From positions 42,525,508-42,589,507 of the forward strand of contig NC_064439.1 of NCBI RefSeq assembly GCF_023343835.1: a stretch of DNA of 64,000 nucleotides. The letters are read 5' to 3'. Made by a program: the position numbers and the translations under genes. The stretch's first letter is position 1. Each line of letters begins with the position of its first letter. The notes under the pieces were generated by a model. That model was given only the letters and a program-made list of their open reading frames with translations, did no database searches and had not been told where the DNA came from. The stretch comes from Lagopus muta (lineage: Eukaryota > Chordata > Aves > Galliformes > Phasianidae). This document shows, one piece after another, positions 35,396 to 48,059 of this stretch.

Positions 35396-36149
35396 AAAAG
35401 CATTTCTTTGCAGTTCTCCTCAGAGCAGAAGTGTGAGCACCCTGTGGCCTTCCCAAACTCTCAGTTGGGTGAACACACATGTCCTCAGCAGCTTCTTCCC
35501 TGCAGTTCTGCAGGAGGGGTTGCATTTTGCATTACCCTTCTTGCAAAGCACCCTGGGCAGTGCAGACTGCTCCCTCCCCAAGCACCATGCAGCTAGGGGC
35601 TGGGCAAATCAAAACATGCATGTTTGTTGAGAAAAACATACTACTTTAGATGGATGCTTATGTGAGAAGGGGAAATACTGAAAAGACAAGAAATTCTCAA
35701 ACAGAAATGCCCCTGGCACTCCCACTTCTCCTGCCCTTTCATTTGTGGTTCCAGCCACAGGTTGTCTTCTTTTCCCAGGAGCCTCACCTTGACTGGGACA
35801 CAAACTGCAATGGGAAGTGGGAGAGACAGGGCAAAGCTGATAATGCAGTGCCAGTTCCTTCCTGCAGATGAGGCAAAGGTGTCTGTACAGGGTCAAGCTG
35901 CACAGTATCTGTAATCAATAGCATGATGTTATTGAAGTATTGTGATACTTTACCTAAGAAAGACAAAGCAGAGCTTAGAATTCAGCCTGGCAGGAAAAAG
36001 TATAGTGGTGAACCAGTGAATAAAACCCAAATATCCCACAAAAAATAAAGTACATCCCCATATCCAAACTGCTGTGCTTTAAGTATGCAGATATATGGCA
36101 CAATGTGTACAGGGATGCTTTATTAGTGGGGTTTACATTCTAATGCTTT
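35396..36149. other. Unique non-coding sequence, no gene seen
   Basis: Several chance open frames overlap on both strands. No repeat is recognised. Confidence 0.55.
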
Positions 36150-36535
36150 GTTTCAGCCTGGAAAAGAGAAGGCTGCAGGGTGACCTCATTGCAGCCTTCC
36201 AGTACCCAAAGGGAGCCTACAAACAGGAGTGGAGTTAACTCTTCACAAGGGTAGATAACAGCAGGACAAGGGGAAATGGTTTTAAGTTGAAGGAAGGAAG
36301 ATTTAGGTTGGATGCCAGGGGGAAGTTCTTTACCCAGAAAGTAGTGAGGTGCTGGAACAGTTGCCCAGAGGTTGTGGCTGCCCCGTCCCTGGAGGTGTTC
36401 AAGGCCAGGTTGGATGGGGCCCTGGGCAGCCTGGTCTGGTATTAGATATGGAGGTTGACAGCCCTTGCATGTGGTAGTGGGGTTGGAGCTTGATGACCCT
36501 TGAGGTCCCTTCCAACCCAAGCCATTCTATGATTT
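36150..36535 (+). mobile_element. CR1 LINE 3' fragment (386 bp)
   Basis: It begins 'gtttcagcctggaaaagaga', continues with 'tgacctcattgcagccttcc', 'acaaggggaaatggttttaa', 'tttaggttggatgccagg', 'gaagttctttacccagaa', 'gaggtgctggaacagttgcc', 'gtccctggaggtgttcaagg' and ends 'ttccaacccaagccattcta'. It is a well-preserved sense-oriented CR1 3' end. Only one octamer unit remains at its end. Confidence 0.96.
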
Positions 36536-38637
36536 CCTACTGGAAAGTGTGTTACTTAAAGCTTAATTCTGAATTTTCCGAAGTAGAAGCTTCCCAAGTG
36601 TCACTGTACATCTCTCACTTGCAAAACTAATAGGGAGACAAATGTTCTGGGGGAAGCTAGCAAAGTCATAGGGACAAACCAGCTCAGGGCAGCCAAAAAA
36701 TCTGGGGGGAAGAGGGTCTTCAGATTAAAGATCAGTTCCATTCATGGACCACAAAGGAGTCCTTTAGAGGTGAGTGTTTTGTTGTTACAAACCAGAAGTT
36801 TGAAACCTTTGTCTCCCATGAATGTTTCACAACTACTCGCATTAGCTTTATGACCAGCAGGAAGTTCTTCACAGCTGCCTCCTTGTCTACATGAACCAGC
36901 AGTCAGAAACAAACAAAAGTTCCACTTGAGATTCTTTAAAAATATCCCTTGTATTTGATGCTTGCCCTCTTGGTCGCCTATCAAATGCCATGCTCAACAT
37001 GGCATTACACGAACAATAGGCATTTTCTGAAATGGAACTTCTCTCAAATCTCCTTCATTTGTGTTTGTTGCTGTTGTGACTCTTCACCTGCTGGCCTTTA
37101 TCTAGCAAAGTAAGGTGAGTTCAAAGGAGACTCTGGAGGCCTGTAGCGATTTTAATGACGAGGTGAAGTTGGAAGGTCTTGTGTATTATGAACTTAATGG
37201 GGCATTCTTCTCATTTACACTGACATCCTTTACATGGAGTTGTGAAAAGGAAAAAGTGTGGACAAGTGATCATAAGCAATTGGTTTGTTAAGAAATAACT
37301 GTCCTTGGCTGTAAATGAAGGGCTGGTGAAGCAAACAAATACGTGATGTAAGCCCACATAATCCTACCGGAGTTACAATAAGCTTGAGTTCCCATTGTCT
37401 TCTCCAGCTTGCTTTGCTTTGCTGTATGAAGCCATCAGGTAAAGAACAATGCCAAGAATCAATAACTGAGCTGTGTGAATACCTGGAATTTTGTTTTATT
37501 TTTTTCTTTTCTGGCTACGCCGAGATGTCATGAAAGAAATTCATTTACAGTTGAGCTGCCGTGAATCATTTCCTACATGTTTGGCAACTACTTTAAGTTG
37601 GCTGTAACATTTTCTTCAGCCTCAGATTAAGTGTTTTGGGGTGACTTCAGCATCCAGAAGTTTTTAAATTAAAAACTCAATGGAGGTAAATATTAGAAGT
37701 GACATTTTAAAAAAATGTTTAAATGAAAAAGATGAAATTGTTTTTATCAGAAAATGGTGTTTGCAGTAGCACGTCTAATCTGCTGAAATTTTCAAACCAC
37801 TTCACCATCACAAAATCACGTAGTTGTATCCATGACACTATACTGCTACGAAAGAATTTCCCAGGTCTCAAGTCAGTTGTGTTCCCAGTGTTGATGCTGG
37901 AGCTGTTTATGCTGGGCACTTCATGCACCTGTAGAAACCTCAAAATGGTACATGCAAAACCATTACAGGCATGCAGCAAGGGACTTTATTATAGAGCATC
38001 TGGGGAGATGCGGTGCTTTCTTTTGGAGTTTGGGGTAATTCTGCAGAGATAAAGCTATTATCCAAAGGACCAAATATCACTTCTGTTGAAGTAACTTCTT
38101 CTAAGATTAAAGTGTCACACAACTTCCATGGCAAATATTTTCGTCAGCAGTTCTGAAGACCTAAACTTTTTCAAGATGAGTGTGTAAATTCATCAGTGCC
38201 TGCTTTCCCAGAGGCTGGGACTGACTATTTTAAGATTGCACTAGGAGAAGACAATACACTGGGGCTCGTCAGGAAACGGAGTCAAACCAAGAGCTCAAGT
38301 TAGCATTGCCAGCCAAAAATAAGTAGCTGAGTAACTGCATGTTATTAAAGGAAATACTTAGTTTAATACATTCATTCTGTTCCAGGAAGTGATGTCAAGC
38401 TATTGTTAATGGGAAGTGGTAAAATCCAATGTAGTACAGTGGCTGGGAAGTCTGTGAGCGTCTGCAGTGCCTCCCCAGCGCCTTTCTGGATGCACTTGGC
38501 TGTTCACCTCCCCTTCCCCACCCTCCCCTATTTATTCCCACAACATCCTGTCATGTGGGGACCAGGGACACTAAGAAGGAAAGTTCCTGTATGAAAGCCA
38601 TACAGAACAGGAGTACAGATGTCCCCTGGGCTTCTTC
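36536..38637. other. Unique non-coding sequence, no gene seen
   Basis: No repeat or gene is recognised. From about 36.99 to 37.72 kb there are no open frames of note and the DNA is AT-rich with several isolated CpGs (around 37.52-37.56 kb), making it a second-tier candidate for a conserved non-coding element. Confidence 0.5.
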
Positions 38638-38742
38638 ACAGAATCATAGAATTATAGAATGGTTTGAGTTGGAAGGGACCTTTAGGATCATCTATTTCCA
38701 ACCCCCCTGCTATAGGCAAGGACACCTCCCAGTATACCGGGT
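38638..38742 (-). mobile_element. CR1 LINE 3' fragment
   Basis: In the window it begins 'cagaatcatagaattatag' and 'aatggtttgagttggaaggg', then 'tttccaacccccctgctata' and 'caaggacacctcccagtata'. It is an antisense CR1 3' tip close to the common avian consensus, about 105 bases long. Confidence 0.93.
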
Positions 38743-39940
38743 GTGCAACTAAGAGACTTGTGCTTTGCAGCTAGTTTTTAGGTCTGCCAGGCTGAATAAA
38801 CAAGATGATTTTGGGCTGCCTGTTTATTTGTCTTCTCTACAAATAAGCAGGAAAAAGATAGCCTTTTTTCTTTTCAGAAGGCACTTCTTGAACTGAGATA
38901 TACCAGTTCTCCATCTTCACTTATTCCTGCTGCTGGTAGAAATGTTGCCCCATTACTTTAGAAAAGGAAACATTAAGTTCACAAAAGGCAGGCAGGCAGG
39001 CAGGCAGGTCAATCAAAGAGTTCATGTCTGATTAGCTGCCTGATAACATGAATGCACCGTCACTGCAATGGTGTAATACTTGAGGCAGGTCATAAGGAGC
39101 CCAACAGCACAGGCTGGAATATACACAGCACAGAGTAACCTGGACATGTTTGCAACAGCAGTTATCAAAGCAAGGGGAAACTGTGGGAGAATGGGGCTGT
39201 TTCTTTAGGGAAAGCCCCAGCACATCTCTTGGAGCAGGAGCTGAACCAGTCCTGGGCTGAGCCAGAAGAGCAGCCATAGATGAGATAAAATCTGTTCATT
39301 TGTGACCCAAAAAAGGACAATTTGCAGAAAATGTTGAGTCTGTCTCCTTGTGGATGCAAGACTCCGGAAAGACAGATATGTTTCTGAACCTGAGGAAGAA
39401 GGAGAGTTCTGCGACAGTGCCATGAAGGCCATCTCCTCCCAATGACTGGATTTATAGATCCGTTACTGGGTGAGGAAGCTCGACAGCCAGACACGTGCTG
39501 AAATTCTCTGTGACTTTGTTCACAGTGGGATGCGCGCTCACACTGACCATCAGCCAGCAGATCCACGTCTTGGTGAGCTGGGAACAGAGCTTTTCATGTT
39601 CAAAGGGGACAGGAGGTTTGAAGGTTTGGAGGCTGGCGCTGGGTATGAAGGTGCCTGCCTCTGATCTTCATATGCCTCAGTTCTTCTGGAAAATCCAAGC
39701 TAATTGATGTTTTAAAAGACTATTTAATTTTAAAACCTTCCCCTCCCCCTCTCCCCCAGTTCCTTACCAAGCCGGCATAGCTTTCATCACAGAAAAGGTG
39801 TGTGCTATGTGAAGACAAAGTAAGGAAATGTCAGGCAGATTCTTGCAGGTACTAAAAATAGTGTGCAAGGGCCAGCAAAGGAAGTTACTTCTCAGAAGAC
39901 AGGGATTGAGCAGCTTCCACTCTATGGGATTTTGCTGCAC
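38743..39940. other. Unique non-coding sequence, no gene seen
   Basis: Apart from a GGCA microsatellite near 38.99 kb, nothing is recognised. Overlapping reverse frames of 75-133 codons at about 39.03-39.57 kb show no family resemblance. Confidence 0.55.
38987..39008. repeat. (GGCA)n microsatellite
   Basis: Five perfect GGCA units followed by a partial unit. A probable length-variable locus. Confidence 0.9.
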
Positions 39941-40010
39941 GCAGCTAATTAATGTTTGTAAAGCACTTTGAAGATGAAAAGCGCCAAATTATCACTAAGT
40001 TTAATTATTT
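39941..40010 (+). mobile_element. Ancient vertebrate repeat tail, copy 1
   Basis: The core reads 'taattaatgtttgtaaagca' then 'ctttgaagatgaaaagcgcc'. I know this pattern from the tail of old vertebrate interspersed repeats: TTTGTAAAGCGCTTTGA, then GATGAAAGGCGCTAT, then an AT-rich end. I cannot name the family with certainty; L3-, MIR- or AmnSINE-like tails are the candidates. The copy is very diverged and non-coding. Confidence 0.45.
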
Positions 40011-40254
40011 GCATGGTGTTACTTAAGATTTCCAACGCCTGCCTTCAAACTCTTCCCTCTACACGACAAGCAGGTGGAAGAATAGTAGATAAAGCTTGTG
40101 GTGTTGGTGGGAGGACTGCAGGCAAGGAGCGGGCTGAGAGCAAGGCCTTGCACTGCAGCCTTGTGTTCTGTCACTGGAGGTGGGCTCCACCTGTGATGTG
40201 AGCCTTACTGGGCCTGGGGATCTCAGAGGCACCCAAGCAGTTTCTGTTGAGTTC

Positions 40255-40870
40255 CTACTGACTTCCAGCCCCCTTTAAAGTTAGTGTGTAATTAGCGCTC
40301 TTTTAGGTTGGCAATTCAAAGGAATGTGATTTTGGATAGGACATCATTTGCACTGCACAGTCACATTTCTAAAGTATGCAATTAACAACACGGATAGAAC
40401 ATGAACTTTTGCTGCTAATGGTGTGAATGCTAATTAGCAACTTTTTTAGTAAACATGTTAAAAGCATGACTACAAACTCAGATGCAGGTGTACCAGTGGG
40501 AAGAAATGTAAGGAAAACAATCACTTAAACAGCAACTTAAACCACCTGGAAGGAAAGAGCTTTTAAAAACACGGATAAATTCACTGGAGCAGCTCATTCA
40601 GTGAGATAAATCAACACAACTCCAGAGATTACACACTGCCTTTTGAGATGGACCAATACTATTCACATTGATACAACCAATGTTCTTCTCTCTCTTTTGA
40701 AATGAAGCTGTTAAAAGATCCTCGTCGCGTTATTACACCTGTCTTTGCAAGCGAAGCGTTTTACTTTTTCAAACAGCATCCCTGGGGGACATTTAATTTT
40801 GAATGATTTTCTCATTAAAAACTATAGTTCTTCTCATGAGAAACAGAACGTCCTAGTAAAATAGGACATG
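40255..40870. promoter_or_regulatory. Candidate conserved enhancer-like element
   Basis: About 600 bases free of recognised repeats and of open frames. It holds the perfect 12-bp homeodomain palindrome TGCTAATTAGCA (40428-40439), a second TGCTAAT close upstream, a TEAD-like GGAATGTG near 40321, a T-box-like TTACACCTG near 40735, and a tight group of CpGs around 40727-40760 in otherwise AT-rich DNA. Preserved CpGs in AT-rich, repeat-free sequence suggest constraint. Enhancer function is inferred only. Confidence 0.3.
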
Positions 40871-41883
40871 ACAGAGCCAGAGATTTATGGTTCACACAAG
40901 GATTGAAATCTTGATTACTGAATAGAAGTGTCTGCAGAATTAATGATAACTTTGGGTTCTCCACTCATCTCAGTGGGATGCTGCTCATCGTTTTCCAATG
41001 ATTAAGAAAGAAAGTGTTCCTGAGCATTTGTAAACTCTCAGCAGAAACTTAGAATGAGCTGTAAGGATGAAAGAGCTACATCTGACAGAGATAGCTCAGG
41101 TTTTTGCTCAAATCAAATTTGGAATGAGTTTGGGAAATTCGGTTTCCTACACGCTCTCTGTGTCACCTGATTTGGCTGCAGACAGGAAAACCAAAACAAG
41201 GAGGTCTTATCCAGAGCTAGCATATTCTCAGGTCTCTCCCATGAAATTTTGCAAGACTTCCAAGCCAGCATCCAGCTCAGCAAGGTTTGCACACACGCAC
41301 TAGAGAAGCCCCAGAAATGTTGGGAATCTTCTGTAGTCTGCAGTAGGCAGGATCCAGGAGGTTTTGCAGTTGAAGGGGCTTTAGGTGTGGAAGTTGCTTG
41401 CACCCACAGCACTTCTAGGAACTGGCAGTGCGATCTGACCCTCTGCTTTTAGGAAGAGATTGAAAGCATCTGGCAGTGAGGGCTCCCTGTGACAACGATG
41501 TCAGTGTTTGCACAGGAGCAAATGAGCATAGTTTTCCTTCTTTAAGACCCCGTGACACCACAGAGTGTGTTCATACTTAGACAAGCAAGGCCAGATTTGT
41601 TGTTTTCTTTTTCAGTGCATAACATAAGACAACTAGGGTCTGCTTTAGCAGTGGTGCATTTCTATAGTGGATAGTGAAGTCACACATGTAGAATACATAT
41701 ATTTTTTCCTTCTTATCTGCAGTGCAGATTGCTATTACACATTCTGCACTTGTTTTGCACACACGATTCCTGCAGAAATCAATGGAAGTCCTGTGTGCGG
41801 AAAAAGGCACAGAAAGTGCAATGGAGATTTGCACCATGGATTAAGAGATTCTCAGTGTTGATCAAAGAGGAATTTTGTCCGAG

Positions 41884-41955
41884 GTTTGTAAAGCGCTTCT
41901 GAATCCTCCTTGATGAAAGACTCCATAAAAATGTAAAGCTGCTGTTGTTGTTAAT
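41884..41955 (+). mobile_element. Ancient vertebrate repeat tail, copy 2
   Basis: The core reads 'gtttgtaaagcgcttctgaa' then 'tccttgatgaaagactccat', followed by an AT-rich end and GTTGTTGTTAATG. It matches the pattern of copy 1 about 2 kb upstream, in the same orientation, with the canonical AAAGCGCTT intact. The family name is uncertain. Confidence 0.5.
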
Positions 41956-44559
41956 GTTCCCTTGGTACGTAACAGGAGAATAGATGCTGAAATTAAAGTC
42001 ACATATATTAATATTGATTAAGAAATAAACAAATTCTTCCAGAATTTGATCTGCCTTTCATTACGTGCCCTTGATCTTCCATTTTCAAACAGGGCATGGT
42101 TATGTCTTGGAAAATCACAGCCTTGAACTCCACCAAACCACAACTACAGATTATATATCATTATATATAATTTTGGAAATCCGTCTGGGATACACCATAA
42201 AGCAATAATAAAAGAAAAACTGTGAGGACATTTGTATTTGTCAGCGTCTCCCTAGACAGAGCCCTGAGGATATGATATTCTTAGAATAAAGCTTTCATTT
42301 CACAGTGCATCAGTGGGAAAATTAACAAGCTCTCCTCATACTGTTCCATAATTCATTTTCTTTGTTTTAGATATTGAGCCGAGCTGGTACAGTAACTTAA
42401 ATAGATAGGGGAGATTTTAAGCACAGATTTGAATTCTGGCTGGTTTGGCTTGTTCAGCTTTGTTTTGCCTTTTTCCTTCCTTATCCTGCAGGTTCCTACT
42501 ATCTAAATAAGAAGTTGCCTCAATTTATTTCAGTACTTGCCTTTTAAATGGAAAGTGCCAAATACTGTTGTAACAGTTTAAAATCTATCACAGCAGGCTC
42601 ACTTCAGTTAGTTCCAGGGATGCACACTGCTTCTCCCACTGTACCAGCAGCAGCACTTGATCTGCAAGAGGAAAGAGCCTGCTTGTCCTTGTCCCCAGCC
42701 ATGGCAATGGGAGGCCAAGACAGCAGCAAGCTGGAGAAGACACTCATTGGGGTGGGAAGGCTAGCACCCGCCCTCCATCTGAACCTCAGTGAACAACAGC
42801 AATTGCCTAAACTGACAGCAAGTTTTACTGCTCTTTTATGGAAATACGAAGTTACCTCATTCAAAAATGAGGTTACACAAATGCTTCTGAAGCAGAAGTA
42901 ATGTTCCTCAGTTTATCTTCTCCCAATAAATTCCTTCTGCTCTTGGAAGTCCTGGGACTCCAGAATCAGAGATGGGAGGCCAGAGCAAAGCTAGCTTTTG
43001 TCACTGACAAAATTCACGGTTGAACAACAACAACAAAACATCAAAACTTTGACAGGAAATAGTCATCTGTTTCCTCCAGTTCTGCTTGTTCAGGTGCTGG
43101 GCAAAAAAACCCTTGTTCATTTGTGAAAAGATAGCCTATGTCTTTCTCTTTTGACAAAAAATTAAATTCTGGAGAAGAAATATTTCATGGCTGGTGCAAA
43201 GCAGCCTACCAGGGACTTGAACAGCTTTGGCTTTCTTCCACCTGACCCTTTCCTTTTGCTACGGGTATAGAGCATCAGAGAAAGCAGAATCCCCAAAAGA
43301 GCCGTTCTGTCAATCTCAGCCATGGTTGCACCAGAAGGAAGATGCAGTTTGAGATGTTACCTGTCATAAATAATGAGAGTCCAGAACAGAAGAACCACTT
43401 TATCTCTTACAGTGATCTGGCAGTGAATGGGAAGTCCATTGGTATAGATGCCTTTGATACCCGTATGAAAAATACTGCTAGCAGCATGGAAGGCTGGGGC
43501 CGAATACATTGCAAATCTCCTTGGTGTGAGGAAAAAATTGAGTTGCAATCAAAACAGTTGACAAAATTAAATATATTTTTTGGGCAACTGCAGCCCAAAG
43601 GAAAGGCATCCATGCTCTCAACAGATAATCTCAAAGGCTTTCTTGCCAAATCCCCCTTTTTCATCTGTTAGCAGCCACTAGTACCTCCCAGTGTCATGAT
43701 GCTGGGTTTATAGAGGGGAATATGAAACTGGATGGAAGCAGTGTCACGGTGATGTGGGAAAATGCATTCAGTTGGCAGTTTTCAATAAGAAGTGATGCTA
43801 TCTGGAACAGAGATATCTTTTTCTTTGTGCCCATCTAGACAGTGACAGGCATGCTGCGGTGTTCTTGCAACGCAAAGAATAGCGGGGGTAGGGTGTGCTG
43901 AAAGATGTGTTCTTTGCTGGAATAAGCTTCTTCCTTATCACAGCCAGTAATAGCACTGTATTATTTTGGTTTTTGAAAGAGATGAGCCTGTTTTTGCAAA
44001 AAGGCAGATGCCCTCAGCTCCCACTGACTTCGAGCACAGCTAGCATTGCTCAGTGCCCTGCAGAAGTAAGGCTCTGTGGGAGTACTGCTAAGAGAGGCTG
44101 AGGTGTTCTGACAGCATTAATCCTTATAGATGTAGGGGTGCTATACTGCTTGTACAGAGAATCACTACTGTAGTGCCCCCGTCCATGGCGGAATCCAGTT
44201 CTTCCCCATAGCAGACATTCCTTACACTGGTATGGAGTACAGCTGGAGAGGATATCTTCTATAGGATGGTACCTATGCTTATATAACTCTGCATACTTTG
44301 AATACTTGCAGAAATGTCTTTGAACTCTATAAAATTACTGAAAACAATGGGTTCCAAAAGTAAAAGAAACAGCAAGAAAAAAATACCGTACTGCAATTTT
44401 CCAGTTCAATGAATCTGCTTTGTGCCACAGTCACAACTAGCTGTGAACCAGCCCCAGCACTTCCTTTGATGTGTATAAAATGCATTTTTAATTTCACTAG
44501 CGTGCTGCTCACTCTTGTTTGAAAGGGTATTTGAAAGGGTAACTGGGAATGGCTAGGTT

Positions 44560-44790
44560 GCCTTCTCTGCACTTTTCATTGTTTTACTACCTCTTTCCCG
44601 TCACCTCTTATTTTTCTCTTGTGTAAAATACAGTCTGAACCTTCTGAATCTTTCCTCACAGAGACCTTTCCATGTCTCAGAACATTACCATCACCTCCTA
44701 GACCTCTCTCTGGCTGCTGTTTCTTTTTTTTTTACAGAGTAGGGGTAAGCATAGCCAGAGCTGGACAAGGTTATTGAAGCTAGGCATGTC
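44560..44790 (-). mobile_element. Possible ancient CR1-like remnant
   Basis: Blocks such as 'ctgaatctttcctcacagag', 'cctctctctggctgctgttt' and 'cagagctggacaagg' resemble, in order, the antisense CR1 words for 'cctcataggtcatg', 'gctcttctctggac' and 'agaactggacacag'. Divergence is high and the resemblance could be accidental. Confidence 0.3.
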
Positions 44791-46027
44791 CCTGCATTTA
44801 TAAATGCCATTATAGTGCTTGTGATGACAAAACATTTATTCCAACATCCACTATATAGACTTGCTACAAAGCCCCTTCCTGCCTGTACTGGGAGAACTGC
44901 TTGTAACCTTGTGGAAGCAGGGACTATTGGGGCTGCCAGCTGTTTCCAAGGAGAAGAGATGACAGCACCACAAGGTATCCCTGAGCTGCTTGCTGGGATC
45001 TCCCATATTACTGAGTGGATCTTGCTCGGTGCTGGCTTCTCACTCAGGGCTTTGTGTTCCCTCCACCAGATGGATGTTGGCAGATGGCAAAACTATTTTG
45101 CTGTTTAATTATTTAAAACGAGGCATGCAAATCAACCTTTGGCATTCAATGACAGAGTGTCATCTTTGTGGTCCACGTTCCATTTTTGATGCACTGTCTC
45201 TTATTTCCTTCTTGATAAGGCTGTGTATATTACTGTGGTGTGCTGTATTTACACGTGCACTCTTCTTTCTGTGGCTTTCCACAAAGGCCATTGCACACTC
45301 ACTACTGTGCCCTGGGACTGCACTACGGACCGTGTCCACCTATGAACCAAAAAGACAGCCTACAACTTACAAGCAATAGTCTACAACCATTCACACGAAT
45401 ACTCCCTTTGACTTCACTCACCAAGCAACAGAAATTCATGTTTTCAAGGAATGTAGGAATCAATTTTTGGTTGTAGAGCTTATTAAAAAAGAGCTGATGC
45501 TTGAAGCTGATGGAAGAGTTGGAAATAGTGCCAGCCTGTCACTGACTGAGGGCTGGAGGCTGCCCATCCATCAGCACTAGCTTCTAGCAGGAGAGGTTTG
45601 TCATCAAACCTGGAGACAACACACTTCCATTTGCCTGCTGCACTGAATCGAATTATTATTTTTACAAACTTTTAGGAAGAGATTCTCTCATTTTCATCTC
45701 ATCACCAGCTGCTGCCTTGAGGACTTCACCAGTTAAAAAGTTATTATAATGCATTTGTCTGCTTGGATGGAGATTTTGTGAGACTGTAGAATATAGCACA
45801 ACAGCAGGGCCCACAAATCAACAGTGGCCAGGAAGTTTCACAGGAAAAGACAGTCCAGAAGCATGACCCAAACTGATTTTTGAGGATATCCATAAATGAT
45901 GTAATTCCCCACAAAATCTCAGTTTCTTCCTTATCCCTCACGTCCTGTGTGACTATGCAAAGACTCCTTGGTGTCCAGTCACATATACACCTATATGTCA
46001 CTGTGTGCACCTCTGCTTGAAAGAGTA

Positions 46028-46252
46028 TAGAATCACAGAATCACAGAATATCCTGAGTTGGAAGGAATCCATAGGGGTCATTAAGTCCGACCCCTGGCTC
46101 CACGCAGCCCATCCAAAATCCAAACCCAATGTCTGAGAGTGCTGCCCAAACGCTCCCTGAACTCCGGCACTTGAGGCCTTTCCCGGTGCCCTGGGCAGCC
46201 TGTTCCTTGCCCACAACCCTCTGGTGCAGAACCTGACCCTAATACCCAACCC
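46028..46252 (-). mobile_element. CR1 LINE 3' fragment
   Basis: In the window it begins 'tagaatcacagaatcacaga' and 'atatcctgagttggaaggaa', then 'agtccgacccctggctccac', 'aaatccaaacccaatgtctg', 'ctgcccaaacgctccctgaa' and 'cctgttccttgcccacaacc'. It is an antisense CR1 of the subfamily with 'atatcctgagttgg', shared with the 51.7 kb copy. The octamer end is intact. The longest reverse open frame of the window (about 176 codons) runs through this repeat and is therefore not a gene. Confidence 0.94.
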
Positions 46253-46692
46253 AAGTACAACCCTCGTTAGCACAGCAGAACTATTTTTCTGGTGCAGCTC
46301 ATACAGAAGTTGGCTCAGCCAGTAAAACATTGTTTTGCAAGCTGTGCCAGTGCTCATATCAGCACAGCATTTTAAAACAATCAGAGAAGGTGCATTTTCA
46401 CACAATGCATGTTTTAATCTACAGGATTCATGGCCAAAGGATTCTCTAGAGACCAGAAGCATGAAGAACAGACAAATTTCACTGGAGCAAGCCAATATAA
46501 TGCCGATTATTGAAACTTGGCCATCCAAATCTACCCTTTATCTCAGGTGGTCCCCAGGCTGCACACTGCAAGGCTCTGTTCCATCCTGTGCCCCATGATG
46601 GTGTTGGCCATGCTACCAGCTTCACTGAGCATTGGCTCCTAGCACACAGGTCTATGCAGACATGGCTCTACATAGAAGAGCTCAGGTCCTTA
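46253..46692. other. Unique spacer between two CR1 copies
   Basis: No gene or repeat is recognised in this stretch. Confidence 0.6.
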
Positions 46693-46790
46693 TTCATAGA
46701 TTCATAGAACGGCTTGGGTTGGAAGGGACCCCAAGGATCATCAGATTCCAATCCTACTGCCACAGGCAGGGCCACCAACCTCCAGGTTTG
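46693..46790 (-). mobile_element. CR1 LINE 3' fragment
   Basis: In the window it begins 'ttcatagattcatagaacgg' and 'cttgggttggaagggacccc', then 'gattccaatcctactgccac' and 'ggcagggccaccaacc'. It is an antisense CR1 3' tip, about 100 bases, of a different subfamily from the copy 440 bases upstream, so the two are independent insertions. Confidence 0.9.
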
Positions 46791-48059
46791 CTGTCCTGAG
46801 TCTCTTAGTGTTGAGGGGAGGGAAGAGAGTTTAAGGCAGGAGAAGCATTTTGGAATACCACATCCTACTAATTGCCAACTGTTCAGCAAGGAATGAGAAG
46901 TGAGAGGTTTATGTGCTACTGTGAGGGATTAGAGCAGAGAAAGGAACCATGCAAAACAGTTTTTAATGATGAGCAAACCACAAGTTAAGCAGTAGAACTG
47001 CAAGTTAGCCTATAGATTAGTTTTAAAAGAAAGGCAGCAACAACAAACACATTAATACAGCTTAGTGAGATAATAGCTACCCCAAGCTGCACTGATTGGA
47101 AACAATTGGCAGAGCCTGGGATATAAAGAATCACTTCCTGCAGCAATTTCCTTTTATTAAAAAAGCATTTAAGGATTTATAAGCTTTTTGTTTCTCAAGG
47201 ATCTTATTTTTAACTCTGTGCTCTCCTGTTTAGCATGACTGTTGCACGGCCAGGCCTGAAGCATTTCGATCAGAATACAGATGTTTGCCATTCCAGCATC
47301 ACTGCAGGAGCTGTCACCCAGAAGGAAATGGAAAATGCAATAGGAGCAAATTCTGGACGGTAGAGCCAAGATCGTTATCCTGATGACTTATTTATTTATT
47401 TGTGTATTTCAAAACAAGAAAGTGTGTACAGCCATTTGGAAAATGACCTACCTACCTTTCCAACCTACACACAGCAAAAGCAATTCAAATGCTGAGGTGT
47501 GAGAGCACGTCTACAATGCAGCTACACAGCACTCGCGCGTTTCCAACACAATTGGGGATTTAATGCCCTGAAGTTAATAGGTGCTGAGTGGTAGAAATCC
47601 AAGACATGGCTTAAATGAGAGTCATAACTGCCTTAAATGTAGGCCAGTTATCCCCTCCCTGTTGCTTGTAATTGCTAGTCGGCCTTTTTGTTGTTGTGGT
47701 TATGTAGTACACTGGTTCAACAGAGAGACTGAAGAAAAGACTTTGTTTCAGACATACCTGAAATTAATTTTCAGTTGTGTTTTGCTCTCTCGTGTGAGAA
47801 AAAAGAAATAAAACCGATTTGGATTAAAATTTGCATCAAACATTTAGCTCATCTAAAGATAAAACGTTTTAATGGCAGCAGAAGCAGGCCACATTTATTT
47901 TGATTGAAGTAACCTTTGTAGCTTGAAACCAAAATAAATACATAAATAAATAACTGGTTTGCCAATATGGAGGAAAAAACTGAAGTTCCTCTGGTTTTCC
48001 CCCTTTTACTCAGAGAGGGAGGAACTGAAACACTCTGACGTGCGACACAGTTGAACAAA
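46791..48059. other. Unique non-coding sequence, no gene seen
   Basis: Contains two ATTT/AAAT microsatellites (about 47387-47402 and 47933-47953). No repeat family or gene is recognised. Confidence 0.55.

Larger units (their letters stand above)
40871..46027. other. Mostly unique non-coding sequence
   Basis: Apart from the ancient tail near 41.9 kb and a possible old CR1 remnant near 44.6 kb, I recognise no repeat or gene. The 109-codon forward frame at 43342-43671 looks protein-like in composition but overlaps reverse frames and matches nothing I know. An AT-rich near-palindrome lies at about 42149-42173. Confidence 0.5.

Noticed and set aside
42149..42173. AT-rich near-palindrome
   Set aside because: Imperfect and made only of alternating A and T, so easily due to chance.
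43342..43671. Forward 109-codon frame with protein-like composition
   Set aside because: No family resemblance, no clear splice sites or promoter, and long reverse frames cover the same DNA.
45998..46528. Longest reverse open frame (about 176 codons)
   Set aside because: It runs through an antisense CR1 fragment and shows no recognisable domain, so it is a chance frame.
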